Assembly (NCBI RefSeq): GCF_963678635.1
Contig: NC_087064.1
Coordinates: 82,763,847 to 82,827,846, forward strand
DNA from: Symsagittifera roscoffensis
Lineage: Eukaryota; Xenacoelomorpha; Acoela; Convolutidae
Reading direction: 5' to 3'
Length of the DNA: 64,000 nucleotides
Made by a program: the position numbers and the translations under genes. The notes beneath the pieces were generated by a model that worked only from the letters and a program-made list of their open reading frames with translations, ran no database searches and had not been told where the DNA came from. Every line of letters begins with the position of its first letter. Positions within the stretch are counted from its first letter, which is position 1. Shown here piece by piece: positions 42,709-53,500 of the stretch.

Positions 42709-45700
42709 TCAACATGGTTGCTCAATAACGTTGCCGCATATAATAAGTTTCAAATGTGGTGAATGTCTAAGATGGAAATTGCAGTAACTTCGAATTAAAC
42801 TGTAGCTCAAATTGATGTTTGACGCATATATTTGTTCCATTATTTCCAAAACATTATGACGTTCAATATTAGTGCAAAAATTCCAGTAGAAAAATCCAAC
42901 TGCCCAGGGTTGATTTTGATAGTTTCCTAATACCACTCACATCTTTTGAATTTAGTTTGCGCAATTCATCAGAAAGACTATTTTTAGTTTCACCAATGGA
43001 AAACGTTTTAAACTGTGGATCTTTCATTGTTACCAGAGCAAAAACGTACCCATGACAAGTTTTCGGAACCGTGAAGTGTCTCGTCAAGTATTGTGGTGCT
43101 TCAATTTCACATGGAGCTTGTAGGCTTTGAGAACTTTTTTTCATAGATAAAACAATTTATAAAGTCTCTCCTCATTCAAATTTCTTTTTCGTAACAAGGC
43201 ATCAATAGCTATCAAGGTATCTTCTTTCGATCCAATAAAAAACAGCTGATTCAAGTATTTTACCCGACTGACAAGCACGTACAATTGCGATATTAACCAC
43301 AAACCGTTTTCTGAGGATGTTATCGAAGAGATGGCTGTCGCTAAAAGAGTAAAAGTATCTCCCATTAGTTTGTGAATTGTAAGTGCTACACAATTTGCTA
43401 ATGGAAATTGATTTCTTCCTTTCTAATAAATCACATAACCAGGTGTTTTTGGAATCAATATCCTCTTCCATGTCAGAAGTGCACAGTTTTCTATAATTTC
43501 TTCACATAAAGACTCGATCGTGGGAGCAACATACACTGAAACTGAGTAATCAGTTAGTGAAAAGTATTCGACTACACACACTTGACCTTGTTGTATTCCA
43601 GTCAAATTTCGGGTGGCTCTGAAAACCGCGTTTGGGTAGAAGATAATCTCTTCGTAATCAGGACTATCCTTGTTCAATTGTTTACTCGCCTTAAACAGTG
43701 TTCGTTTTGAATCAATTGAAGGAAACTGACGAAGAACACTAAGTTTTTTAATTAAAGAGTCTTTAACCAACATGAACCTACTTTTAATTTTTTTTTATTT
43801 TCTTAAAAAATTTTCTTAAAAAATTCTTCTAATTGCACATTTTGTGAACATACCTGACCAGTTACTTTTTTCCAACAGTGACTACCATCTGTTTTGATCT
43901 CGTCCAGCGAAAAAATTCTTCTGGTTCGTGTTCCAAAGCGTCTTTCCATTTTTGAAAAATGTTGTAAAGCTTTACGTTCAGCTTCTCTCTTTCCAAACAC
44001 TTTCATTATCATCTGACTTGTCAAGTCATCCAAGATCTCAACAAAATTACATTTACTGGAGTTAATACCTTTAATTTCATCAATTGAATCAAGTTCGATT
44101 GGTCTGACCTCCATCATTTTTAGGAGTCTTTGACCATCAGGGTCAAGCATTCGAACAAAGTGTGCCAAAAAATGGTGATCAAAAGTAAACATAAAGCAAC
44201 ATGTCTCAAAAATATTGTACCCGGATATGTTTGAGAGCTGACAACAATCTCCATTAGCAATAATTAACACACCACCGAGTGATTCATCAATCTGCCTTAT
44301 TTTTCTCAACACTAGATCCATTGCACAAAATAATTGAGCAGAGAGTAAACTTACTTCCTCTAAAATTAGAACCTGCAAGTGCTTCAGTAGTGTTCTTCTA
44401 TTGTGATCGTAGTTCAAGCGAATTACAGCCTCATCTGCTAAAGACTGTGCGTCGGCTTTACGGACGGGTAACTTGAACAATTTATGTATATACTCACCGA
44501 ATAGGATTTGAGACAGTCTAGCAGCAAAACTTGTACAGTAAGAAATCGAAGAATTGCACAATGCATGAGCTAACCCAATCCCTGTCACATGTGTCTTGCC
44601 TGCTCCTGGCGTACCTTCAAAAATTGCAAAATTTATTCAAATTAAGTTTTAAATCGTTATTTTTTGAAGTTCAAGTCTTTAAAAATTTTGGTTCAATTAT
44701 GATGGAAATTTATTTGTTTTTTTGCCTCGTTTAAAAAACGTTTGTATACTGATTGGTGTCATCCAATTGAAATTATTTTTATACTCTTACCCATAACTAA
44801 TTGGTGTTTGACGACTCGTGGTTTTTGTCCATTGTAATTATCATTGAGTGCAGCAACAAATTTTTTGGGTAACAAACTTCTGTTCTGTAAAGGAGTAAGG
44901 GTTTTGATTTTCATCTCTAGCCAATTTTGGTTCCCAATAAGAAGACAAGCCAAGTCGGTCATGTGGCAAATTTGGCAAAGTCAACTGTTGAATTCGAAGC
45001 ATTGCCAGCTGTGTTTGTTTCATGTAAATTTCAAAATTTTGCATTGCCTGCGAATGACAATCTTCAATTAAGACAGTTGGACATGGGAAATGTTCGGTAA
45101 AGTTGACATTCATTAGTCTCGAAAAAGCATTTCGCGCCATCATTAATTTGCTACTGAATGATAAAAATCCACCTGGTTGAAAGCGCATATCATACATAAG
45201 ATAAACATCAACTAAGCGATCAGCATCATTTTCAGTGTAATGTGACTCAGGATTCACTAAAATGGCGTAAATATAGGAATCTATCAAATTTGAGGAGGAA
45301 AAAAGGCCTAGTTTTGTGTGGAAATCACCAAACCGGAGTTAAAATTTACTTAAAAAATTAAGTGTGTCCCTGGGGGAAATATAACGGAACACTATTTCAG
45401 GCAAAAGCTTACAACCAGTGTCACTGTCAAAATTAGAGTGTGATTCGTTGAACAAAGTTGCCAAAATTTTTTCTTTACGGATAGTATCGAGCGGACATAA
45501 AACATTTTCGAAGTTTTCTAAGTAGTTTTCAATTCATCAATTGCTAAACTACGAACCTTTATCGAAACTCCAACACACGAAATCCAAGGCGTGGTTTCGC
45601 TACGTTCAAAAACGCCTATCAAACTTGATGGAGTGGTTTTGCATTTGGTCAAAGAAAAACACCTGTAAAAAACTTCAATATTCGAAACACACAAAAGCTC

Positions 45701-45739
45701 AGGAGGACGAAGACTGAATTACCATGAACCAAAAACCAT
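42709..45739 (-). pseudogene. spliced Pif1-like helicase with C-terminal GIY-YIG-like domain
   Basis: Exon 1 (45739-45723) splices in frame through a 60-bp intron to exon 2 (from 45662: CFSLTKCKTTPSSLIGVFER). Traces NYLENFENVLCPLD and FNESHSNFDSDTGCKLLPEI follow, then ILVNPESHYTENDADRLVDV. A 176-bp intron (44790-44615, GTAAGAG...TTGAAG) joins MG to GTPGAGKTHVTGIG, so the Walker A motif is made across the splice. Then come ILEEVSLL (motif II), GDCCQL (motif III), NAVFRATRNLTGIQQGQ, LTIHKLMGDTF and QLYVLVSRV: the Pif1/RecD order. After it GYVFALVTMKD, FKTFSIGETKNSL and DELRKLNS, then QPWAVGFFYW resemble a GIY-YIG nuclease. Damage: an in-frame TAG at about 43426 before LTIHK, and frameshifts at about 45530, 44930, 43143 and 42930. 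Some may be unrecognised introns. Confidence 0.75.
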
Positions 45740-45848
45740 AATACCTTCATTCCACAATCTAAACGTAATTAACCATTGATAGTTACCAATTAGATAACAC
45801 GCGCCGAAGTTTTTGCGCAAAACTAGACATTTCCACACAAAATCCAAA
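45722..45848 (-). repeat. right outer inverted repeat: helicase promoter and exon 1
   Basis: Reverse complement of 21967-22093. It contains the helicase ATG (45739-45737), the first 17 coding bases and the donor (GTAATT). The identical block 'cggcgcgtgttatctaattg' upstream of the ATG, kept in both copies, is probably the core of the promoter. Confidence 0.75.
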
Positions 45849-46479
45849 AAAATACCATTTTTCTTATCATTCTCTTACCATCACACAAACCATGAAACCT
45901 TGCCATTTCTATTCCCTATCTTAATACATTGTAGGCTCTATTCCCTATTTTAATACATATCTTCATATCTTGCAGACCGGATGCTCTTTTCCTATCTTTA
46001 AACATGAGGGTCTGTGGAATTTCGAATAGGTCTAAGATTTTGGTCAATTGATCTTGCATCGAACAAAGTTCTTAGATGCATAGTTTCTCTGCCTGAATCC
46101 AATGGTTGTTCTGGTAAGACTTTTTTTACTTTATTTAACAGTTGTAGAATCATGTTCAGTCATTTGCTGATAGCCATTTTATACTTCTGGCAAAAATGTA
46201 TTTTGCAGATTTTCAACCTGTGCAGCTTTTTTAAACGAATTGCTTTGCTGATATGTTATATGTTCATAAAAATCACTGAAAAAAAATCGCTAGAGTACTC
46301 TCGTACTTCAGGCATTTTTTCTTTCGGAAAGTCTTCAACAAAAAAATTACTTTGAACAATCTTTTTTGTTAGTGAAATCATTTTGAACTTCCGTCATCTT
46401 TTCAAAAACAGTATAAGGCCCGAAACGTAAATTTGAAAGTTTTTGAGATGTTGATAGTGGTTAAGACATGTTTTCTGGT
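45849..46479. other. noncoding stretch with short direct repeat
   Basis: 'ctattccctatcttaatac' at about 45909 recurs as 'ctattccctattttaatac' at about 45938; the same string without its last bases occurs inside the Polinton at about 30754. No gene. The 113-codon plus-strand frame at 46014-46355 is hydrophobic low-complexity and unsupported. Confidence 0.35.
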
Positions 46480-46639
46480 AACACCTTGGTGCCTTCTTTT
46501 ATAGGCCGTCCTAACTTAATTGATTTGGCAAAGTGTTTGCCTTATAGTGATGCGGCGGAAATGGGTAGTATTACTACATCTTAGCTTCAATATCTTTCCC
46601 ATTTGAATATTTCTGCTGAAATTTATATTTCTTAGGAAT

Positions 46640-47341
46640 TTATCTATGGTCTCATTGTTTGATCTGTGCTCAGTATGAGCATGATTTCCAGGAACAGCGC
46701 AGAAATCAGATGTACATATTTTCTTGGTCGCGGTAGAGGCCTAATTTAAGTATAAGGGGTACCTGAGGTTTGATGCCAAAAACAATTTCGTATGGAGTGT
46801 AATCTGTACTAGAATTAATAGCGGTATCGTGAGAACTTATCATGCATAATTTGTTGTGGGATACAAAATGATGTATTTCTCTAAGAGCTTAATGGTGTCT
46901 TTAGATTTTGTAAGGGTGCTCGGATAGACTTGGAGATATCTAGAAAAGGCATCTATCACAACTAAGCAAAAGTTTCTGCCGTGACTTCTTGATGGTCTTG
47001 GTAGACCTTTATGATCGTTGTGGATTGTTTTAATTGGGATTGTTTCTTATTGTCCCCAATGCTGAAATGGAGCTTCGTTCAAGTCCTTTTAGGTTTTTTT
47101 GACATTCTTCACAATTATGAAGAAGCATAATGAACCATTTGAAGAGTCCAGGCCAATAGAAATATCTTTTGATTATTTCCGAAGTTTTTGTTTTAACATG
47201 ATGGCCACTATGAGGATGTTTATGAGCTAATTCAAAGCAATTTAACACTAGGTAGATGGGCAAGCAGATTTTTGGACTCTGAGTGTAGTTAGCATGATAT
47301 TCATTTATACATAAAAGATCAGTTTGCTCCTCAATAAACAA
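46640..47341 (-). pseudogene. gypsy-like integrase: zinc-binding domain and core traces
   Basis: The open segment 47341-47030 reads ELAHKHPHSGHHVKTKTSEI, then KRYFYWPG and HNCEECQKN, the HHCC zinc-binding N-terminal domain of retroelement integrases. Downstream, with stops, traces such as DTAINSSTDYTPYEIVFGIK (about 46770-46830) belong to the end of the integrase core, before the linker that ends with 'P..P'. Confidence 0.75.
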
Positions 47342-47859
47342 TTCAAATTGCCTGATATAAGCTTCTATTCCTTCTCTCTGGCTTTTCGTTTTGCTTTACG
47401 CAATTCTTATTATCTAAAATTACAGTATCGTTCAATTGCTCTTGCATAATTGTTTCAACATCCCAATTTGCTTCTTTTGCGAAGTCTATCATTTTAGCTA
47501 TTAGTCCTCAGATTTATTGGAGAACTAATAGATTTATTCTCTTCAGAATAGAGAGTAAGTGGTTCAATTGATTTTAAAGTTTTTTTTTCAAAATGTTTTT
47601 TAGCTTGAATCAGATCGTTAAGAATGTTGTTATCGACATTGCCCTCATATAAGTCAAGCCATTCTGAGTTTTCTTGAGGATCATCCAATGCAGATACTTC
47701 ATCCGAGGTTTCCTCATAAATGCGTTTGTCATTTTTATCTGGGAAAGATATTCGTTTGATATGGTTAATTTGTTTGCCAAATCGGAAAAAATCTGTTTTT
47801 TTTTAATCGCACTACAGGATTCCTCAAAAGTCTAATTTTTTTCTTTAATGTGCTTTTTT

Positions 47860-48750
47860 TCTTTAATGAGGGGTCCGAAGGCAGATATCATTATTTTACT
47901 GAAAAAATTTGGAATGTTCTTCAAGCCATTGAAACCAACTTGGTAGGTAGATTGTCTGCCTCCTACAATAAAACTTGTTAATTTCTGGGCCTCATCTGTC
48001 AGAGGTACTTGAAAATAGGCAAATGATAGATCACTACTTGTGAAATATGATCCTTTTATTTCTTGTCATGAGAACTTGTGATGGTTCTTCTGTCCAACTA
48101 CAATTGCTAGTGTCTGTAATTGAGTTTAGATACTTAACATCCAAAACCAACTTAACGTAGTCTTTTTTGGGAGGATGATAACTGGGTTTACAAACCATGA
48201 CTTCATATGATCCTTTTTGTTTAGTTCTCTGACTATGCCTGCCTGGATTGAATCTTCTATCAGTGGTTCCAACTTATCTTTTAGGTGGACTGGGATTTTA
48301 CTAGGTCGTGGTTTTTGAACGTTGCGTTCTTTTTGAGTGGTATATGGAATTTATGCTTTGTTTTCCCAATATCATGTTTGTGATGAGATCCTCTATTAGA
48401 ATCTGAGTTAGGTCTGCAAACTCATCATTCGATATATCACTGTGTCAAATCGAAATCATATAGGAACCTATTACTTGGTTAAATCTTCTGTAGATTGTTA
48501 CTATTGTCCTTATCAGCTGAGGACTTTTGAGGAAACATTTCGTTGACTAGAAAGGCAATAAGCGGATCATTATGTACTTTGTTTTGATATTTTTGAATTG
48601 TTCTCTTAAGGTGGGTCTGCAAAGTTTCTTTGCATCCAGTGAAAATGTCAATTGCTATTCCATTTTTATGGGATACTTTTTACTGTATCTGAGACAATTT
48701 AGTTTGTTCAAATATCTTTGATGCGTTTTCTGTATCAATAAGTACTTCAA
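47860..48750 (-). pseudogene. gypsy-like reverse transcriptase, truncated
   Basis: Traces: KKDYVKLVLDVKYLNSITDT (about 48110-48170) and, in another frame, SYFTSSDLSFAYFQVPLTDE (about 48000-48060), then SFIVGGRQSTYQVGFNGLKN and FFSKIMISAF. They match the palm regions 1-4 of Ty3-type reverse transcriptase. The catalytic YxDD segment does not follow; sequence jumps to a Lys-rich region at about 47850, so it is deleted. The 'DLS.AY.Q.PL' motif is present. Confidence 0.7.
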
Positions 48751-49779
48751 GGGCTGGCATTTACTTGATTTTTTCTTCTGAGGCATAGACAAATATAGTA
48801 ATTACAGAGGGTTGAAACTCATCAACAATAATTGTGGAAACCTGGTCCAATCCATTTTACCTAACCCACAAGCTATTTTGGGTATTGAGATAGATCGAAT
48901 ATTATTTGCTAAAGCATGATCTTTCAATTCAGACAAGATATTAAGTATGTTGTCGTAAGTGTTTTTCTGAAAGTTTCCTCTGCTCGGTAATCAGATAATA
49001 TATGAATTGTCCGGATTTCGGATCAGTGAAAACTAGAATATCATTAATGTTTGCATGTTTTGAATTACAAAAATTTCGTTATTCAGGATACTTTTTGCAA
49101 ATCTTCTCAAGAAACCCTTTTGTTATTGCTCTATCTGTAGAGATTTTGTGGGCAATAGAAGTCTACATGTTGAAGTCTACATAATGTAGACAGGGGCCAG
49201 ACAATTGGGTATTGCTTTCCTGTGCAGTCTTTTTTGACAGTATTCTGCATGAAGCAATTATCAAATTCTGAACTTTCGTTTGGAATTCCACTTGTGAATT
49301 CATCACAATCGTGAATAGCAAATTTTTTTCCTCGTATCCTTGAATATCAGTTACTGCATAACCTAGTACACACTTGTTAAGTGTGACAGAATGAACTTTC
49401 CGATTCTCAATTAGGATAGGCAGGATCTGTTCAATTTGAGTGTAAACTGTATTTATTAAAAAAAACCATTTCGGTTTTGGATGTCTTTTTTTGAAATAGG
49501 AATGTAATTCATTTTTCGAATTGTGAATTTGGTTCGGCTGAGTGGTTTTGAATGTATTTTGAGCGTGCTGGTGTGAAAAGAGGTTTTTTTCAAGTTAATT
49601 GGGACAATTTTTGACACATTGCGATATTCTTCGTCGTTTTTCATCAACCCATAGGAAATTACACTTTCCTTTTTTTTCAGTCAGTGGTTAGATGGGTACT
49701 TACCTGCAGTGGCAAAACAAGATTAGATTGAGGTATGGTCAAGCATACATATATCAGATCCATTGAAAGTCTTTATATT

Positions 49780-49905
49780 TGGATCGGTAAAGTGTCATTT
49801 TTGACCTAGATTTTTCAATTCACGATAAGTTGGGTAGTTTATTATACTGCAAGTTGATCCTAGGTCAATCATGAATTTAATTTGATTTTCACTGTGGTTA
49901 TTATT
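49780..49905 (-). pseudogene. retroelement aspartic protease trace
   Basis: The minus frame reads KFMIDLGSTCSIINYPTYRE; D-L-G-S is the aspartic protease D-T/S-G loop with the middle residue changed to Leu, so it would be inactive if expressed. It lies between gag and reverse transcriptase, as expected. Confidence 0.6.
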
Positions 49906-49958
49906 GTTTCTGTTGGCAAAATGTTAAGCTGAGATATATCCTTGCTTTAGGATAACTA

Positions 49959-51411
49959 TCATCGCTTGGTTTCGGAGACTTTAATAGTATAAAGGAAAGA
50001 AATCAGTGATTGCTTCACAGTATATGATTTCTTCCTCTCTCCAGTGGGTAGTTTCAGACTGAAGTTGATTTGATCTGAAAATAGGTGGTTGACACCGAGT
50101 TGAGTCTCTATTATTATCGCTATTATAACTTCCAGTTTTATATTGTCGACATCTAGGATTATTTTTGAATTGGCTTTTTTCCTGGTCGTAGAACAGCTTA
50201 GCAACTTGTTCATTGTTTTCTCTTTCATCATAGGTCTGAGGCCGTTTGGCACTGAAAGATGATTTTGCATTAGCCCTTTGGTAATTGTTCTCTTTGTAGT
50301 TATAATTGACGAATGCCGTAATTATTCGGGTTAGAACTCGGATTGTTACTTTTGTTTCGGGATTGTCAAAACCAACTGTTTTGGTTCTGAGCATTCTGGT
50401 TAGAGAAGTTGTTTCGTCTTCGATTTCTTTTATAATCAGTTTTGAATGAAACTTTTCGTTCATTTTTAGTTGAGTTCTTTTCGCAACCTTTTTACTTCGT
50501 CCTGAACCGGTTTTTTTGATCATCTAGAGATAGAATGTCCAATCATTCTGCAGTATTCGCAAAATCGAGTACTATTAGGGTGATGTCGTTAAAATGAATT
50601 CTGGTCATTAATTGCGCTAATTTCTCAATCAATTTGGTTAGTTCTTTAATTTGAGTTTCTAATTAAGTCATTTTATCCGTTGTTGAATTTTTAGCAGGAT
50701 CAGTAGCAACAATAAAGTTAAATTCTTAGTGATTAGATGATTAGTTAATTGATCTCAATCTGAGTTTGGATGCTCCATCTTGTATTCATGAGCTTTTTTA
50801 TAGAGCTAGAGATCTTAACCCCTTAATTGAGAATTCAATATTTTTTTTGACTTCTTTGTCTGATCTGTAACTTTCGTTCAAGGGTTTGAGCCGCAGCATC
50901 AACGTGGACTGTTACATCGATACCTTCTGGCCATCCTCTGTGTACAGATGATTTATTCCAGTGGAAATATTTTTTCATCAATTCGCCATCTTGGCGAGCA
51001 GCATTTTCAGAATCAATTCTATGTTTGAATTGATCCCGATCGACAGTGAATCTATTCAGGAAGAGATCTTTGAGTTGTGCCCATGTGGTAGTATGTGTTA
51101 CATTATCATTGAACCACTCAAAGACTGTATCAGTTATTAATGATCTAAATAAAGATTGCTGTCGGCTATCATAGCTACGTCGTGCGTCGACATCATTTGG
51201 TCTGACCTAATGAAAATAGTATCTTGTTCTCAACAGAATTCAAGAATGCTCTAGCATTTTGGTCGGGTTCTTTTCCCGAAAATGGCATTAAAGACAAGTT
51301 GGGATAGGTTATAGGGGTATCGGCCATATTAGATATCGCTTGGGTTTCAATAGAAGAAAGATAGAAAAGAATATAAATTGGCTCAGATGATTTAAATTTT
51401 TTGATGGTCAC
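49959..51411 (-). pseudogene. gypsy-like gag
   Basis: The start segment 51411-51193 reads NMADTPITYPNLSLMPFSGK and DQNARAFLNSVENKILFSLG, a gag matrix/capsid-type opening. 50900-51180 shows traces with stops, and 50523-49981 is an open Lys/Arg/Asn-rich frame (KKTGSGRSKKVAKRTQLKMN; CRQYKTGSYN) that looks like a nucleocapsid, although no intact CCHC knuckle is present. Confidence 0.55.
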
Positions 51412-51984
51412 ACCAATTTATTACGTTAACATTACTTATGTACGTCGGCAAAAAGCTTGCTAGTAATATAGGGTCCTTTCCACTTCCTATCTTAGAAAGT
51501 AAATCTAAAATTCTCCTTGAAACTTTTTATTAGAATTTACTACAAGTTTCTTTTAGACTCGATATTTGTTTTATGGGTTGGGTTAAAGATATTTTAGTTG
51601 AGGTTTTAAAAAAGAATGGTTGGTATTTTAAAGAAAAAGGTAGGAAAGAATCTCAGTAGTTTTCAGGTTCTATTTTTCTATTTATACTTTATTGGGAAAT
51701 CTCTCAATTTGTCTCAGCAAATAAGAGGTTAGCATTTAGCTTCATTATCTCTCGTGATTGTCATTCGTACATTTGTATTTTACGAGAAGGGTCGTTCGTG
51801 CATTCGTACTCCACGAGTAGAGCCGTTTTTATTCTCAATACTTTAAACTTATACGAGCTATTCCAAACATATAAACGTCGGTTTTCATTCATTTTGCAAG
51901 TGAATATAAACAGATTGTTTTTGGTGGCGGAGTCATGCTTTGTGCTCACAACAAGTTCCATGTTTTTTTTTCAATTTTAAATCA
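51412..51984. other. noncoding stretch upstream of the gag start
   Basis: No gene. It would be the place for the 5' LTR of the gypsy element, but no matching copy was found at the other end. A ~35-bp imperfect direct repeat ('attcgtac...acgag' units) lies at about 51764-51830. Confidence 0.35.
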
Positions 51985-52330
51985 GGACACCGAGTTAAGC
52001 CATCGTTGCGCTTCTACTATTGCAAACTCTAAAATTAACGGCTGTAATAGGTGTCTGATTACCTTTGCTTGGTATCTTAAAGCAGCTGTGCTTTTGGATT
52101 GAGTGCATTTTTTAAACGTTTCGTGAATCATTTCGAAATGCGATAAAGCGACCGGCAAAGTTTGCTCAAAAAGAAAAAGTTTCACGAAAGTGCAGAAATC
52201 TTACGAATATGTTGTTCATCATCAGTGATTGTGCAGGAAGCATTTCGTATGTCCAAAACGATGTGGATCTATCTTCAACCTGAAGAAGGTTTTTTTTTGT
52301 TTGTTCATCTGAAGACATGTCAGATATAGA
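51985..52330 (+). pseudogene. duplicated 3' end (module 4) of the large zinc-finger gene
   Basis: This matches 20218-20563 almost base for base: 'cgagttaagcc', 'attacctttgcttggtatctt', 'gagtgcattttttaaacgtt', 'tgtccaaaacgatgtggatc', 'ctgaagacatgtcagatata'. Stops (TGA after 'cttttggat') and indels break the frame, and only the last module is present. It marks the 5' part of a segmental duplication that continues through 52.69 kb. Confidence 0.85.
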
Positions 52331-52698
52331 TTATTACTTAGATATCTGCAATAGTTTGAATGTGTAAGAAAACAGCTATATGGAATAATGAATTAAGCGT
52401 CAGAATTGTCTATATTATCAAACATCTCAGGTTGTTAAAGAAGCTTATCAACAATTCTTAGTGTTTTTTAATCGCATATTTGTCGTTTTTCTTAATTATT
52501 TCATTAAATTGACCACATGAGTGATTGGATGTTTTTAGTACTGATACTGTAGGCTGATTTAGCAAAATTTAATTTTAAAAGTATTTGCTGTTGTTCCACG
52601 TTTTGTTGCGATTTAATTGACCAATTTTGTGGCTGATTTTACGGAGTCTTTTGTATGCATTGAAGTATGAAGGTTTGCTGTATTTCAGATGAAAAGTG
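52331..52698 (+). repeat. duplicated 3' flank of zinc-finger gene, promoter region of macro gene B
   Basis: Aligned with 20564-20995. It ends in the acceptor-like 'gctgtatttcag' immediately before the macro-domain frame. The macro gene thus uses, as its immediate upstream region, DNA that elsewhere lies downstream of the zinc-finger gene. Confidence 0.7.
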
Positions 52699-53241
52699 AT
52701 GAGTCGCAGTTATCGTCGACCACTATCAAAATGCAATTTGAGAGAAATTGTCGGAGATTTGTTCACATGCAGAGACTCGATAGCTCACTGTGTCTCCGAG
52801 GATCTTCAGATGAGTGCCGGAATTGCGAAAATTTTCAGACAAACGTTCAAACGAGTGGACGAGTTGCAATGGCAAAATAAACGCACTGGAGAAGTTGCAT
52901 TATTGAACAAGGGAGACAGATTTATTTATTACTTAGTAAGTAAAAAGAGATACTTCAATAAACCTACATTGAACAGTCTGAAGCAGTGCTTAATTGAAAT
53001 GAGAAATCACGCTCATCAAAACCAAGTGGAACGAATTGGAATGCCTTTGATTGGCTGCGGTCTGGATAAGCTGAAGTGGTACGATGTGAAAAATATTATT
53101 CACGGTGTTTTCACTGATTCGCCCGTTGAAATCACGGTTTATAAATTGGACGATAACCCGAAAAGTACTCCACGAAGTGGTGGATCGGGAAGGAAAACAA
53201 ACTCTCATAAAAAGAAATCAGGAGGCATCAGAAAATTGTAA
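52699..53241 (+). CDS. OARD1-like: macro-domain protein B (TARG1/OARD1-like), intronless
   Basis: A single open frame of 180 codons from ATG 52699 (MSRSYRRPLSKCNLREI). Macro-domain blocks in order: VGDLFTCRDSIAHCVSEDLQ, MSAGIAKIF, TGEVALLNKGDRFIYYLVSK, KRYFNKPT, RIGMPLIGCGLDKLKWYDVK and VEITVYKL. The lysine of the 'Y-L-x-x-K-K-R' segment and the Asp of GCGLD, the residues on which TARG1 hydrolase chemistry depends, are both present. The length is close to that of human OARD1 (152) plus a basic tail (GSGRKTNSHKKKSGGIRKL). It would hydrolyse ADP-ribose from acidic residues or O-acetyl-ADP-ribose, in the nucleus or cytoplasm. Unlike copy A at 6.5-9.0 kb it has no intron within the macro domain. 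Confidence 0.88.
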   Translation: MSRSYRRPLSKCNLREIVGDLFTCRDSIAHCVSEDLQMSAGIAKIFRQTFKRVDELQWQNKRTGEVALLNKGDRFIYYLVSKKRYFNKPTLNSLKQCLIEMRNHAHQNQVERIGMPLIGCGLDKLKWYDVKNIIHGVFTDSPVEITVYKLDDNPKSTPRSGGSGRKTNSHKKKSGGIRKL

Positions 53242-53399
53242 AATACTGATTAGAATTCGAAGCGAGTAATTAGTTTCTAATTTGTGATTTCTCAAATTGA
53301 ACTTGAATAAATGATTTTACTGTTTGTTTCTCTTAGGTTAAAAACGATACTATAATTTTTTCCTGCAAAACATTGTTTCCACAAAACTTCTGTTGGACT

Positions 53400-53500
53400 C
53401 CTCAGTTTATTTTGTTAGTATATCAAGTTCGCCGTCTATGCTTGCGGAAACAAAGGTCAGCGGTTCGAGTCCTGCGGGGAACTGTAATTTTGCATGCTCA
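53400..53500 (+). repeat. tRNA-like SINE head
   Basis: 'cgccgtctatgcttgcgg' then 'ggttcgagtcctgcgggga' at about 53470-53485: a B box with a GC-rich flanking stem, but no complete cloverleaf can be paired. Probably another tRNA-derived SINE remnant. Confidence 0.4.

Larger units (their letters stand above)
46480..51411 (-). mobile_element. Ty3/gypsy-like LTR retroelement, decayed
   Basis: Minus-strand order gag - protease - reverse transcriptase - integrase, each with stops or frameshifts. No pair of LTRs could be recognised in the flanks (45.9-46.5 and 51.4-52.0 kb). The reverse transcriptase lacks the YxDD region, so part of pol is deleted. The element cannot be active. Confidence 0.75.

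Noticed and set aside
42709-45739. Helitron interpretation of the Pif1 helicase
   Set aside because: No Rep HUH motif or Helitron N-terminal finger was seen in the upstream exons, and the gene ends in a GIY-YIG-like domain. It remains possible if exons upstream were missed.
46014-46355. 113-codon hydrophobic open frame
   Set aside because: Composition typical of T-rich noncoding DNA here; no homology to the neighbouring element.
45900-51984. LTR pair for the gypsy-like element
   Set aside because: I compared the two flanks by eye and found no matching direct repeats with TG...CA ends, so I do not annotate LTRs.
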